A DNA stretch of 64,000 nt from Streptomyces sp. C10-9-1 (GTDB lineage: Bacteria; Actinomycetota; Actinomycetes; Streptomycetales; Streptomycetaceae), in NCBI RefSeq assembly GCF_024497955.1, contig NZ_JANHKP010000002.1, forward strand, positions 186,001-250,000, written 5' to 3'. The translations under genes were made by a program, and so were the position numbers. The notes beneath the pieces were generated by a model. It did no database searches. It had not been told where the DNA came from and was given only the letters and a program-made list of their open reading frames with translations. Of this stretch, positions 17,597 through 26,781 are shown piece by piece (the stretch's first letter is position 1; each line of letters begins with the position of its first letter).

Positions 17597-18223
17597 ATGG
17601 AGTCCCGTGAACTCGCCGTCGGCGGAGCCTGGGTGTTCCGTCCCACGGTGTATCCCGACGACCGGGGCCTGTTCGTCTCGCCGTACCAGGAGGCCGCCTT
17701 CGCCAAGGCCCTGGGGCACGGGCTCTTCCCCGTCGCCCAGACCAACCACAGCCGTTCGCGGCGGGGGGTGATCCGCGGAGTGCACTACACCACCACCCCG
17801 CCGGGCACCGCCAAGTACGTGTACTGCGCGCGCGGCAGGACCGTCGACTTCGTGGTGGACCTCCGGGTCGGCTCGCCCACCTTCGGCCGCTGGGACTCCG
17901 TACTGCTGGACCAGCGCACCTTCCAGGCCGTCTACCTGCCGGTCGGGGTCGGCCACGCCTTCGTCGCGCTCAGCGACGACACCGTGGTCTCCTACCTGCT
18001 CTCCGGCGCCTACGACCCCGCGCACGAGCAGTCCGTCTCCGTCCTCGACCCGGAGATCGGGCTGGAGTTCCCGGACGGCCTGGACCCGGTCCTGTCCGAA
18101 CGGGACCGGGCCGCCGTGTCGCTGGCCGAGGCGCGGGCCACGGGCGCGCTGCCCGTGTACCGCGACTGCCTGCGCGTCGAGGAGACGTTGTTCGGCCCGG
18201 CGGGGCTCAGGCCGCGCCGCTGA
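17597..18223 (+). CDS. dTDP-4-keto-6-deoxyhexose 3,5-(or 5-)epimerase, RmlC/EvaD type
   Basis: This 208-residue RmlC-like cupin has its catalytic base His63 in RGVIRGVHYTT, the same position as in RmlC, and the barrel motif PVGVGHAFVALSDD. It converts the D-configured 4-keto intermediate to the L-series; in 3-aminosugar pathways only C-5 is epimerised. ATG 17597 is preceded by GGAGG. An in-frame extension from 17444 is non-homologous leader. The 3' end overlaps the convergent glycosyltransferase by 17 bases. Confidence 0.92.
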   Translation: MESRELAVGGAWVFRPTVYPDDRGLFVSPYQEAAFAKALGHGLFPVAQTNHSRSRRGVIRGVHYTTTPPGTAKYVYCARGRTVDFVVDLRVGSPTFGRWDSVLLDQRTFQAVYLPVGVGHAFVALSDDTVVSYLLSGAYDPAHEQSVSVLDPEIGLEFPDGLDPVLSERDRAAVSLAEARATGALPVYRDCLRVEETLFGPAGLRPRR

Positions 18224-19406
18224 GCTCCGCCAGCAGCGACACCGCCTCGTGGGGACCGGGAAGGGCGCGGAGCTCCTCGGTCAGCGGCTGGACCCGGGCC
18301 CGGTAGCCCGGGTCGTCCAGCACGTCGCGGACCGCCTCCCTCACCGCCGCGGCGGTGACCCGCTCCCGCTCCAGCACCCGGGCGATCCCGAGTTCGGCAC
18401 AGCGCCGCGCGTTGTCCGGGTGGTCGCCCAGGAAGGGAGTGATCACCTGGGGCAGACCGGCGTCGACGGCCCCGACCACGGTGTTGAAGCCACCGTGGCT
18501 GAGCGCCGCCGCGCAGCGCGGCAGCAGCAGGCTCTGGGGGACGTACCGCTCCACCCGGATGTGCGGCGGCTGCGGCCCGAGTTCCGCGGGGTCGGCGTCC
18601 CGGTCGACCGTGGCCACCACCTGGACGGGCTCGTCGGCCAGGCCGGCCAGCACCTCTCGGAAGAGGTCCGGGAACGCTCCCGGCACCCAGCGGTTGGTGA
18701 TGGTGCCGAAGGTGACGTAGACCAGGGGCCGGTCGCCGGGCAGCTCCTCGATCCAGCCGGGCAGCCGCTCGTCCGCCGTCCGGTCGAAGGGCATCGGCCG
18801 CAGCGCCCGGGCGGTCGCCGGCCGTTCGGTGCCGGGCCAGAGGTATCCGGGCGGCGCACAGCTCAGGGTCAGGTGGCGGTGGAGCATCGCCAGCCCGTCG
18901 TCCGGCGCCAGGCCCGCCTCGGACCGCGCCCGGGCCAGCTCGGCGGTGATCTGCTCGCGGAGCGGCTCCATGGCGTACAGCGGGGTGGTGTCCAGCGCCG
19001 CGTGCGGTATGCCGAGGCGCTCGGCGGCCACCGCGGCCCCCGCCTCGTAGCTGTCCCTCACCATGATGTCGGGCCGCCACCGCCCGGCGAGGGTGATCAG
19101 GTCGGGCGCCATCCGGCGGGTGCGCACGCCGTACAGCACACCGGCGACGGCGATCCGGTCCATCTCCACGCCGACGGGCGGCAGACCCCGGGCCGCCTCC
19201 TTCAGCCTGCGGAACTCCTCGTCCCCGTCCCCGTCCCTGCTCAGGCCCGCCGGGAACGCCCGGAAGCCCATCGCCTCGACGGCGGGCACCATCGAGGCGC
19301 CGGTGGCGAACGCCACCTCGTGCCCGGCCGCCACGGCGGCGTGGGCCAGCGGCACCAGGGGGTGCAGGTGCCCGGGGGCGGGGGTGGTCGTGAACAGCAC
19401 GCGCAT
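18207..19406 (-). CDS. Glycosyltransferase, GT1 family (macrolide/polyketide type)
   Basis: This 399-residue GT-B fold enzyme transfers a nucleotide-activated sugar to an aglycone. The N-terminal domain begins MRVLFTTTPAPGHLHPLVPLA; the C-terminal donor-binding domain has LVYVTFGTI and the signature HGGFNTVVGAVDAGLPQV with PFLGDHPDNA for the nucleotide sugar. GGAGGAG precedes ATG 19406. It is the only glycosyltransferase in the window and is divided from the thymidylyltransferase by 155 bp on the same strand. It should attach the aminosugar made by the adjacent genes. No separate P450-like activator (DesVIII type) is seen next to it. Confidence 0.93.
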   Translation of the reverse strand: MRVLFTTTPAPGHLHPLVPLAHAAVAAGHEVAFATGASMVPAVEAMGFRAFPAGLSRDGDGDEEFRRLKEAARGLPPVGVEMDRIAVAGVLYGVRTRRMAPDLITLAGRWRPDIMVRDSYEAGAAVAAERLGIPHAALDTTPLYAMEPLREQITAELARARSEAGLAPDDGLAMLHRHLTLSCAPPGYLWPGTERPATARALRPMPFDRTADERLPGWIEELPGDRPLVYVTFGTITNRWVPGAFPDLFREVLAGLADEPVQVVATVDRDADPAELGPQPPHIRVERYVPQSLLLPRCAAALSHGGFNTVVGAVDAGLPQVITPFLGDHPDNARRCAELGIARVLERERVTAAAVREAVRDVLDDPGYRARVQPLTEELRALPGPHEAVSLLAELSGAA

Positions 19407-19561
19407 CGGGACTCCTCCGCGATCGGGAGCCTCCCTGTCTACCGCCGCACCCGTGCCCGGTACTGCTCACAACTGGCCACCGGGGGGCGGGCGCCGGTCC
19501 GTCCCGGCGGACGGGGCCCGCTCGAACCCCGCCCGTGCCGCGCGGTGTCCGGCCGGGCGGG

Positions 19562-20431
19562 TCAGCCGCCGTCCTGTAGCAGCGCGAGCAGATAGCGCCC
19601 GTAGCCGCTGGGCACCAGCGGTTCGGCCAGCGCGCGCAGTTGCCCGTCGTCGATGCGGCCGAGCCGCCACGCGACCTCCTCGGGGCAGCCGATCTTCAGC
19701 CCCTGGCGTTCCTCCACCACACGGACGTACTCGGAGGTGGCGGAGATGCCGCTCACCGTGCCGGCGTCCTGCCACACCACGCCCCGTTCCAGCACCGTGA
19801 CCGCCAGCTGCCCCCGGCGCAGGTACGCGCGGTTCACCTCGGTGATCTCCACCTCTCCGCGCGGGCCGGGCCGCACACCGCGGGCGATCTCGGGGGCCTG
19901 GCCGTCGTAGAAGTACAGGCCCGGCACCGCGTACCGGGAGCGCGGACGCGCGGGCTTCTCCTCCAGCGACAGCACACGGCCGTCGGCATCGAACTCCACG
20001 ACCCCGTAGCCCCGCGGATCGGCCACCCGGTGGGCGAAGATCCTGGCCCCGGCGGGCGAGGTGTGGGCCCGCAGCTGCTCGCCGAGACCGGTGCCGTGGA
20101 AGACGTTGTCCCCCAGCGCGAGGGCCACCGGCCCGCCGCCGATGAACGACTCGCCGATGACGAGGGCCTGGGCGATGCCCTCGGGTGCCGGCTGCACGGC
20201 GTACTCGACGCGTATCCCCAGTCCGGACCCGTCGCCGAGGAGCCGGCGGAACTGCGCCAGCGCATCGGGCGAGGTGATGATCAGGAAGTCCTGGATGCCC
20301 GCCATCATCAGCGTGCTGAGCGGGTAGTACACCATCGGCTTGTCGTGGATCGGCAGTAGTTGCTTGCACACCGCGCGGGTGAGCGGCCACAGCCGGCTTC
20401 CGCTCCCGCCGGCCAGGATGATGCCGCGCAT
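19562..20431 (-). CDS. rfbA: Glucose-1-phosphate thymidylyltransferase
   Basis: This 289-residue nucleotidyltransferase makes dTDP-glucose from dTTP and glucose-1-phosphate, the first step of deoxysugar synthesis. The N-terminus has [11 protein letters not shown] followed by [27 protein letters not shown] and [10 protein letters not shown] are conserved substrate-binding segments. The length is that of the short RmlA class. A small oddity is [10 protein letters not shown] where most homologues have YPLTxAVSKQ. It is divergent from rfbB across a 179-bp promoter region with a perfect dyad. Confidence 0.95.
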   Translation of the reverse strand: MRGIILAGGSGSRLWPLTRAVCKQLLPIHDKPMVYYPLSTLMMAGIQDFLIITSPDALAQFRRLLGDGSGLGIRVEYAVQPAPEGIAQALVIGESFIGGGPVALALGDNVFHGTGLGEQLRAHTSPAGARIFAHRVADPRGYGVVEFDADGRVLSLEEKPARPRSRYAVPGLYFYDGQAPEIARGVRPGPRGEVEITEVNRAYLRRGQLAVTVLERGVVWQDAGTVSGISATSEYVRVVEERQGLKIGCPEEVAWRLGRIDDGQLRALAEPLVPSGYGRYLLALLQDGG

Positions 20432-20520
20432 CGGCTCCGAGCCTCCCCTCGCGGCGCCGTCGGCCGCCCGGTCGGCCGCGGCGCCTCCCGCCCGGATCCT
20501 CGCAGCCGCCGCCGGGCCGG

Positions 20521-20540
20521 CCTGCTCAGTTTTGAGCAGG
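20521..20540. promoter_or_regulatory. Perfect dyad CCTGCTCA-N4-TGAGCAGG in the rfbA/rfbB divergent promoter
   Basis: Two 8-base half-sites pair perfectly around GTTT. Its position between the divergent first two sugar genes suggests an operator for a cluster regulator acting on both. A lone CTGCTCA half-site occurs near 19463, upstream of the glycosyltransferase. Confidence 0.5.
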
Positions 20541-20610
20541 TCCGGAGCCCGGGAGCCCCGTAGCCTCGCGGACGGCCGGGCGGCGTTCGCCCGGCGGGCG
20601 AGGAGCGCGG

Positions 20611-21633
20611 ATGAGGCTGCTGGTGACGGGCGGCGCCGGTTTCATCGGGTCGCACTTTCTCCGTCTGCTGCTGCCGGGAGCGGGACGGCCCGGCCCGGAG
20701 GAGCCGGGCGGGTTCCGCGTCACGGTGCTCGACAAGCTGGGCCACGGGAGCAGCGAGGACGCCCTGCGCGCCACGGAGCGGCTGCCCGGCTTCCGCTTCG
20801 TCCGGGGAGCGGTGGAGGACGCCGCGCTGGTGGACCGGTTGATGCCCGGCCACGACGCGGTCGTGCACCTCGCCGCCGAGTCGCATGTGGACCGCTCGAT
20901 CGAGGGCGCCGTGCCCTTCGCCGTGACCAGCGCCGTCGGCACCCAGGTGCTGCTGGACGCCGCCCGCCGGCACGGCGTGGGCCGGTTCCTGCAGGTGTCC
21001 ACGGACGAGGTGTACGGGTCCGTCGCCGAGGGAGCGTGGACCGAGGAGCAGCCCCTCGCGCCGCGCTCGCCCTACGCCGCGGCGAAGGCGGCCGGCGATC
21101 TGCTGGCACTGGCCTGCCACGTCACGCACGGACTGGACGTGGTGATCACCCGGGGGTCCAACACCTACGGTCCGCGCCAGTACCCGGAGAAGATCATCCC
21201 GCTCTTCGCCACCCGGCTGCTCGACGGCCTGCCCGTGCCGCTCTACGGCGACGGGCAGCACGTCCGGGACTGGCTGCACGTGGAGGACCACTGCCGCGGC
21301 ATCCTCGCGGCGCTCACCTCGGGGCGCTCCGGCGAGGTCTACCACCTGGGCGGCGGCTGCGAGATGACCAACCGGGAGCTGACCGGCAGGATCCTGCGGG
21401 AGTACGGCGCCGGGTGGGAGAGCGTACGGCGGCACCCCGACCGCAAGGCCCACGACCGGAGGTACGCGCTGAGCTGCGCCAAGGCGGAAGCCGAGCTGGG
21501 CTGGCGGCCGCGGGTACCCTTCGCGCGCGGGCTGCGGGACACGCTCCGCTGGTACCGGGAGAACCGCGACTGGTGGGAGCCGCTGGCCGAGGCCGCCGAC
21601 GCCTCCCGTACCGCCGGGCGGGCGTCCTCGTGA
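20611..21633 (+). CDS. rfbB: dTDP-glucose 4,6-dehydratase
   Basis: This 340-residue extended SDR converts dTDP-glucose to dTDP-4-keto-6-deoxyglucose. NAD-binding [10 protein letters not shown] is at 6-15, the dehydratase-specific STDEVYG at 130-136 (Thr131, Asp132, Glu133), and the catalytic Tyr155 with Lys159 in [23 protein letters not shown] is also typical. ATG 20611 is preceded by GAGGAG. The stop overlaps the GTG of the 2,3-dehydratase (GTGA). Confidence 0.96.
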   Translation: MRLLVTGGAGFIGSHFLRLLLPGAGRPGPEEPGGFRVTVLDKLGHGSSEDALRATERLPGFRFVRGAVEDAALVDRLMPGHDAVVHLAAESHVDRSIEGAVPFAVTSAVGTQVLLDAARRHGVGRFLQVSTDEVYGSVAEGAWTEEQPLAPRSPYAAAKAAGDLLALACHVTHGLDVVITRGSNTYGPRQYPEKIIPLFATRLLDGLPVPLYGDGQHVRDWLHVEDHCRGILAALTSGRSGEVYHLGGGCEMTNRELTGRILREYGAGWESVRRHPDRKAHDRRYALSCAKAEAELGWRPRVPFARGLRDTLRWYRENRDWWEPLAEAADASRTAGRASS

Positions 21634-23027
21634 CCGGGGACCGGGAGGCCGCCTCCGTCGCGACCACGGCGCGGCTGATGCGGTCCGCCGCCGCCGGGGA
21701 CAGCGCCCGCTTCCCGCTCGCGGCCTTCCGGGAGCGGCTCCGGGCCCACGGGCACCGCGGCTTCTCCGTGGAGCGCGTGCCCTTCGCCGAGCTGGACCAG
21801 TGGTACGCGGAGCCCGGTACCGGGAACCTGCGCCACCGCACCGGACGGTTCTTCACCGTGGAGGGACTGCGCCGCACCGCCTGGGGGGACCCGGGGCCCG
21901 GCGCCGTGCAGCCGGTGATGGTGCAGCCCGAGATAGGCGTCCTGGGCATCGTCGTCAAGGAGTTCGACGGTGTCCTGCACCTGCTGCTCCAGGCCAAGGC
22001 GGAGCCCGGCAACGTCCCCGCGGTGCAGCTGTCGCCGACCGTGCAGGCGACCCGCAGCAACTTCACCCGCTCGCACGGCGGTTCCGCCGTGCGGTTCCTT
22101 GAGTACTTCACCTCTCCGGCGCGCGGCCGGGTGCTGGCCGACGTCCTGCAGTCCGAGCACGGCGAGTACTTCCTGCACAAGCGGAACCGCCACATACTGG
22201 TGGAGACCCGGGAGGAGGTGCCGGAGCACCCGGACTTCCACTGGCTCACCCTGGGCCAGCTCTACCGGCTGCTGCACGAGGACCGCCTGGTCAACATGGA
22301 CACGCGCAGCGTGCTCGCCTGCGCCCCGCCGGCTCCGGCGCCCGGGCCCTGGGCGGACCGGGACGGCGGCGGTGCACGGCACTCGCCCGGCGGCACGTCC
22401 CGGCCGCGCCACACCATCGAGGAGGTCGTCCGCTGGCTGACGGGGGCCCGTGCCGGCCAGTCGCACGTCTCCCGTCCGGTGCCCCTGGCGGAGGTGGAGG
22501 AGTCCGGCTGGCGGCGGGGCCCCGAGGAGATCTCCCGGGACGGCGGGCCCTTCCGGGTCGTGGCGGTCCGGGTGGGGACGGCCGGCCGTGAGGTGGGGTC
22601 CTGGTGCCAGCCCCTGGTGCACCCGCGGGGGGCCGGGGTGAGCGCCTTCGGCGCCACCCGCTTCCACGGGGTCCTGCACGTGCTGGCGCAGGCGAAGGAG
22701 GAGCCGGGCCTGATCACGGGACCCGAGGTCGCCCCCACCGTCCAGTGCCTCCCCGGGGAGTCCGCGCCCTTCGCCGCCCGTCTGCTGTCGGCGCCCGCCG
22801 AGCGGATCCGCTTCGACACGGTCCTCGCCGAGGAGGGCGGGCGCTTCCTGGCGGCCGACAACCGCTACCTCGTGGTCGAGGACGACACCCTGCCCGCCAC
22901 CCCGCCGCCCGGGTACCACTGGCTGACCCTGGGGCAGCTGGCCCGCCTCACCGCCTGGGGCCACCATGTCTCCGTCCAGGCGCGCACCCTGCTGGTCTGC
23001 GCCCTGGCCGCCGGCGCGGACGCGTAG
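21630..23027 (+). CDS. NDP-hexose 2,3-dehydratase (EvaA/DnmT type)
   Basis: This 465-residue enzyme removes the C-2 hydroxyl of dTDP-4-keto-6-deoxyglucose, giving a 3,4-diketo-2,6-dideoxy intermediate for the 3-aminotransferase. The family is built from two homologous halves, visible here as QPEIGVLGIVVKEFDGVLHL with LQAKAEPG near residue 100-120 and QPLVHP with FHGVLHVLAQAKEEPG near 330-355, each followed by SPTVQ/APTVQ and a WLTLGQL motif. The GTG start is coupled to rfbB. This is the last gene that clearly belongs to the biosynthetic cluster. Confidence 0.95.
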   Translation: MTGDREAASVATTARLMRSAAAGDSARFPLAAFRERLRAHGHRGFSVERVPFAELDQWYAEPGTGNLRHRTGRFFTVEGLRRTAWGDPGPGAVQPVMVQPEIGVLGIVVKEFDGVLHLLLQAKAEPGNVPAVQLSPTVQATRSNFTRSHGGSAVRFLEYFTSPARGRVLADVLQSEHGEYFLHKRNRHILVETREEVPEHPDFHWLTLGQLYRLLHEDRLVNMDTRSVLACAPPAPAPGPWADRDGGGARHSPGGTSRPRHTIEEVVRWLTGARAGQSHVSRPVPLAEVEESGWRRGPEEISRDGGPFRVVAVRVGTAGREVGSWCQPLVHPRGAGVSAFGATRFHGVLHVLAQAKEEPGLITGPEVAPTVQCLPGESAPFAARLLSAPAERIRFDTVLAEEGGRFLAADNRYLVVEDDTLPATPPPGYHWLTLGQLARLTAWGHHVSVQARTLLVCALAAGADA

Positions 23028-23380
23028 CGGCCGCCGCCTCCGGTCGTCGTCGCGGCAGCCGACCCGGCCGCCCGCTCCGAGCAGGGCGCCGCCGCTCCCC
23101 GCCCCCCGGCGCCGGAATCCGTCAGGGCGTCCGGAAGCCGCGGTGCACGACCGAGGCCCTCGCCGCCGGGGAGCACCGGCCCCGCGGACGGGACCGCCGG
23201 GCCGGACCGCGGCAGCCCCGGACCGGTGCCGGGCCGTCGCCGGGGCCGGGCCTCCGGCGCCGCCCCCGTGCCGGGGCCGGGGAGGCGTTCGGCCCCGGCG
23301 ACGGGCCGAACGGCCCATCACGGTCCTCCGCAGCGGGGCACACACTGGGAGGCGGGCCCTTACAGGGAGGTGAGCCGGTG
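23028..23380. other. Intergenic gap at the right edge of the biosynthetic cluster
   Basis: About 350 bases of very GC-rich DNA without a convincing gene. Reading frames here are shadows or have no ribosome site. A good ribosome site (GGGAGGTGA) at its right end serves the SHOCT gene. Confidence 0.5.
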
Positions 23381-23644
23381 ATGTACTGGCACGACGACGG
23401 CGGCTGGGCCTGGATGGCCTTCATGCCGCTGCTGTGGATACTGCTCATCGGCCTCGTGGTGTGGGCGGTGGTCCGCCTCACCCAGCACTCCTCGTCCCGC
23501 GCCGCCGGGCCGGATCGCGACGGGCCGCGGCCCGAGACTCCCGAGGACATCCTCGACCGGCGCTTCGCCACCGGCGAGATCGACGGCGACGCGTACTCCG
23601 CGGCCCGCAGGAAGCTCGCCGAGCACCGCCCGAGACCCCGATGA
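23381..23644 (+). CDS. Small SHOCT-domain membrane protein
   Basis: This 87-residue protein has one N-terminal transmembrane helix (about residues 10-33, LLWILLIGLVVWAVVRL) and a C-terminal SHOCT helix pair (TPEDILDRRFATGEIDGDAYSAARRKL). SHOCT domains are short oligomerisation or membrane-associated modules. The Trp/Met/His-rich N-terminus (MYWHDDGGWAWM) could contact metal. A GTG 3 bases upstream could also be the start; both follow GGGAGG. Coupled by ATGA to the next gene, it opens the metal-handling island. Confidence 0.8.
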   Translation: MYWHDDGGWAWMAFMPLLWILLIGLVVWAVVRLTQHSSSRAAGPDRDGPRPETPEDILDRRFATGEIDGDAYSAARRKLAEHRPRPR

Positions 23645-24279
23645 CCAGCGTGCTGCGCGGTCGGGTGGTGCCGCTGGCGGTCCTGTTCGTCGCGGTGCCG
23701 GCACTGGTCGCGTCGTTGGTGTGGGCGGTCGGCGGTGACGCCCGGCGGTCGGAGCCCCCACCGCCGGCGGGCGCGGTCTCCGGGCTCGGCCCGGTGCACG
23801 ATCTCGCCGGCGCCGAAGCCGCGGCCGAGCGGTTCGCCGACCGCTGGGACCTGCATGTCGGGGAGGTCATGAGGTTCACCGACGGCTACTACGCCCAGCT
23901 CGTCGACGCGAAGGGGAAGGGGGCCACGGAGGTGCTCGTCGAGCCGGGGAGCGGCACCGTCCACCCGGAGTTCGGCCCGGCGATGAGCTGGAACACCGAG
24001 TACGGCATGATGCCCCGGCGCGTCGAGCCGGGCGCGACGACGCTGGGACCCGGTCAGGCCGTGCGGATCGCCGACCGGTGGCTCCGTGAGCACCGGCCCG
24101 CGCTGCGAGCCGCCGACCCCGTGGAGTTCCCCGGCTACTACACGCTGCACACCCTGCGCGGTGACCGGATCGAGGGCATGCTGTCGGTGAACTCGGTCAG
24201 CGGCCGGGTGTGGTACCACACCTGGCACGGCCGCTTCCTGGAACTCAGCGGCCATTCCCCCGCCCCCGGGGCGCCGTGA
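23641..24279 (+). CDS. Membrane-anchored secreted protein of unknown function, PepSY-like pattern
   Basis: This 212-residue protein has an N-terminal signal anchor (about 8-32, VVPLAVLFVAVPALVASLVWA region) and an extracytoplasmic body with two similar alpha/beta units: AEAAAERFADRWDLHVGEVMRFTDGYYAQLV... and GQAVRIADRWLREH...FPGYYTLHTLRGDRIEGMLSVNSVSG. This repeated helix-then-strands pattern resembles PepSY-type domains, but I cannot assign a family with confidence. It has several Met and His residues and sits beside a SHOCT gene and copper genes, which hints at a metal-related role. Confidence 0.75.
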   Translation: MTSVLRGRVVPLAVLFVAVPALVASLVWAVGGDARRSEPPPPAGAVSGLGPVHDLAGAEAAAERFADRWDLHVGEVMRFTDGYYAQLVDAKGKGATEVLVEPGSGTVHPEFGPAMSWNTEYGMMPRRVEPGATTLGPGQAVRIADRWLREHRPALRAADPVEFPGYYTLHTLRGDRIEGMLSVNSVSGRVWYHTWHGRFLELSGHSPAPGAP

Positions 24280-24348
24280 CGGCGTGACCCGGGCCTCCTC
24301 CCGCCCCCGCGACGGCACCGTGACGCCCGCCCGGCTACCCTCGGCGCC

Positions 24349-24768
24349 ATGCTGAAGGCCCGGCCGCACTCCCGGACGCACCGCTCCCGCCCCACGGCGG
24401 GCGCGCTGCGTCCGCTGTGGCTCGCGGCCGTGCTGCTCGCCTTCCTGTGCGCGCACGGAATGGGCGTTCCCGACGGTGGCCGGTACCCGGTGCCGGAGGA
24501 CCGGACCGTGGCGGGCGGCGCTGCCGCCGGCCCCGTCCACGGTGCTCCGGCGGAGGAGCGGGACGGCCACGGCCCGGCGCACGACGCGCCGGACTGCGTG
24601 CCGGTCCAGCCCTCGCCCGCCCCCGCCCCGCACGTCCCGGGCGGATGCCTGCCCGCCTACGGCGAGGTCCTGCCCGGGCCCGCGGCCGACGCCGCCGCGG
24701 GTGGTGCCGCCGTGGTCGCCCCCAAGCCGCCGGGCACCGTGATGAAGGGCGTCGTCCTGAGGATCTAG
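24349..24768 (+). CDS. DUF6153 family protein (first of two)
   Basis: This 139-residue protein has a hydrophobic N-terminal segment (LWLAAVLLAFLCAHGMGV), a His/Asp-rich central part (RDGHGPAHDAPDC), and the C-terminal VVLRI ending characteristic of DUF6153 proteins in Streptomyces. These proteins are predicted exported or membrane-bound and recur beside copper genes; no activity is known. It starts at an ATG 69 bases after the preceding gene. A second family member is encoded at 26782-27156 on the other strand. Confidence 0.75.
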   Translation: MLKARPHSRTHRSRPTAGALRPLWLAAVLLAFLCAHGMGVPDGGRYPVPEDRTVAGGAAAGPVHGAPAEERDGHGPAHDAPDCVPVQPSPAPAPHVPGGCLPAYGEVLPGPAADAAAGGAAVVAPKPPGTVMKGVVLRI

Positions 24769-24937
24769 AAGGGCCGCACCGCCTTCGGCGGTGGTCGCAG
24801 GTTCCGCCGGTGCGCCGTGCCGCCCCGGCCTCCGGGCGCGTGCTCCGCCCCCGGCCGGGCTGGCGGTGCCGCCCGCGCCGCGGCCCGCCCGGCCACCGTG
24901 ATCCCTCATCGAACACGACCACGTCAGGACGACGACC

Positions 24938-25843
24938 ATGAACGCAGCGACCCGTACACGGGCCGTCACCACCGCAGCCCTTCTCGCACTCACGCTGTCC
25001 GCGTGCTCCGCCGCGACCGGCGGCACCGACACCGGCCGCACCGGCGGCGCCGACCCGGGCGCGGCCGCCGGTGCGCGCACCCCGCAGATCAGGCACGTCC
25101 ACGCACTGGGCGTCGACCCGGCGGACCAGCGGCTCTACGCGGCCACCCACGACGGCATCTTCACCCCCGGCAGGGGAGGGGCGCCGGAACGGGTCGGTGA
25201 CAGCGCGGACGACTTCATGGGGTTCACGGTCGCCGGGCCGAAGAGGTTCCTGGCCAGCGGGCACCCGGCCCCCGGCTCCGGCGGCCCGGCCCATCACGGG
25301 CTGATCGAGAGCAGGGACGCGGGACGGACCTGGAAGCCCCTCTCCCTGCGGGGCGAAGCCGACTTCCACGCCCTCGAACACGTCGACGGCACGCTCTACG
25401 GCTACGACAGCACCGGTGCCCGGCTGCGTGTCAGCGAGGACGGTGCCGCCTGGGACGACCGCGCCCGGTTGCAGGCCCTGGACATCGCCGTCCACCCGGG
25501 TGCCCCGGACACCGTCCTGGCCACCACTGCGGACGGCATCGCCAGGAGTACCGACGGCGGCCGGACCTTCGCCGCCGGGGGAGAGCCGGTCATGGCCTTC
25601 CTGTCCTGGGCGGTGCCCGGTGCCCTGTACGGGCTCGACGGCTCCGGCGGGCTGCACCGCAGCACCGACGCCGGGGCCACCTGGGAGAAGGCGGGAACGG
25701 TCCCGGGCGGCCGGCCCCAGGCGCTGACGGCCGTCGACGCCGAGCGCGTCCTCGCCGCCACCGGGGACGGCGTCTACGAGTCGGCCGACGGTGGCAGGTC
25801 CTTCACCAAGCGCCTCGACGTGGGCGGCGGCGACGGCCACTGA
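24938..25843 (+). CDS. F510_1955-type BNR-repeat lipoprotein
   Basis: This 301-residue secreted lipoprotein has an N-terminal signal with lipobox LSAC (about 21-24). The body contains Asp-box/BNR-like units: STDGGRTF, STDAGATWEK, SADGGRSF and SRDAGRTWK, which form a sialidase-like beta propeller. HVHALGVDP and THDGIFT match the F510_1955 family. These are annotated as glycosyl hydrolase-like without shown activity and occur near copper-resistance genes. It precedes a bidirectional terminator. Confidence 0.8.
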   Translation: MNAATRTRAVTTAALLALTLSACSAATGGTDTGRTGGADPGAAAGARTPQIRHVHALGVDPADQRLYAATHDGIFTPGRGGAPERVGDSADDFMGFTVAGPKRFLASGHPAPGSGGPAHHGLIESRDAGRTWKPLSLRGEADFHALEHVDGTLYGYDSTGARLRVSEDGAAWDDRARLQALDIAVHPGAPDTVLATTADGIARSTDGGRTFAAGGEPVMAFLSWAVPGALYGLDGSGGLHRSTDAGATWEKAGTVPGGRPQALTAVDAERVLAATGDGVYESADGGRSFTKRLDVGGGDGH

Positions 25844-25906
25844 CGCGTCCCGTCCGTCCCGCCGCCGACCGCGGGCCCGGCGGCCCCCGGTCCGTACGGC
25901 CGACCG

Positions 25907-25949
25907 GCCCGGGCCGGGAGGGCGGTGTCCCGTCCCTCCCGGCCCGGGC
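25907..25949. terminator. 16-bp stem bidirectional terminator
   Basis: Arms 25907-25922 and 25934-25949 are perfectly complementary with an 11-base loop, between the BNR lipoprotein (+) and the His-rich membrane protein (-). Confidence 0.85.
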
Positions 25950-25954
25950 GGGGG

Positions 25955-26695
25955 TCAGTGCCCGTGCGGCTCGTCGTCGTGGCCCTGCCCGCCGTCCGTC
26001 GCCTCTCCGGCCGGTGCGTCCCCGTCCCGCGGAGCGGGTGTCGCCGACGCGGGGGCCCCGTCCTGCGCCGAGCCGTCGCCCGGGGCCCGGGACGGGTGTC
26101 CGTCCGGCTGCTCGGGGCCGTCGCCGTGCCCGTCCTCCTCGCCGTGACCGTGCGGGGTGCTGCCGTCCGCCGGGCCGTGGCCGTGGCTGTGGCTCAGGGC
26201 GCTCTGCACCGCGGGCACCGTCAGCCCCGTGACGAGGGCCCCGGCGGCACCGGCCAGCGCCACCGCCCTGAACGGGGAGGCGAAGCCGCGGGAGGCGCTT
26301 CTCCGCAGGCCGAACGCGGCGACGAGGACGACCACCGCCTCGAAGGCGACGGTCGCCGCGTCGGCCCCGGTGACCTCCTCGGGGACGCCGGCACCGGGGC
26401 CTACGGGCATGCCCGCGGTCCGGCTGAGCGCCCAGACGGCCACGACGCCCGCGTTGGCGACCAGTCCGGCGGCCATGAGGGCGGGTCGGGGGAAGCGCAG
26501 CACGGCGACCGCCCAGAGTGCCTGGAAGGCGCCGACCGCGTAGAAGAACACGCCCGCCGCCCACCACTCGGCGAAGTGGTCGGGGGCCGCCGCGACGTGG
26601 ACGGCGGCGGCGCCGAGCGAGGCGAACGACGCGATGACGGTCCCCGCTCCCGGGTCCGCCGCGCCCCGTGTTTCCTTTCTGCCACGTGCTCCCAT
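25955..26695 (-). CDS. Integral membrane protein with His/Asp-rich C-terminal tail
   Basis: This 246-residue protein has about five transmembrane segments in residues 15-165 (including WWAAGVFFYAVGAFQALWAV and VAFEAVVVLVAAFGL). They are followed by an 80-residue tail full of His, Asp, Glu and Gly (SHSHGHG, HGHGEEDGHGDG, ending HDDEPHGH). The tail is a likely metal-binding or metal-sensing segment. ATG 26695 is preceded by AAGGA; a longer frame runs upstream but has no support. Placed among copper genes, it may buffer or transport metal, but the family is not known to me. Confidence 0.75.
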   Translation of the reverse strand: MGARGRKETRGAADPGAGTVIASFASLGAAAVHVAAAPDHFAEWWAAGVFFYAVGAFQALWAVAVLRFPRPALMAAGLVANAGVVAVWALSRTAGMPVGPGAGVPEEVTGADAATVAFEAVVVLVAAFGLRRSASRGFASPFRAVALAGAAGALVTGLTVPAVQSALSHSHGHGPADGSTPHGHGEEDGHGDGPEQPDGHPSRAPGDGSAQDGAPASATPAPRDGDAPAGEATDGGQGHDDEPHGH

Positions 26696-26781
26696 GAGTG
26701 ATGTGCGTCCTTTCCGTGTGAGGAGATTGCGAACCCGGGTCCGCCCGCCTCGGCACCAGCGGCGGCGGGCGGCGGTCTCTC

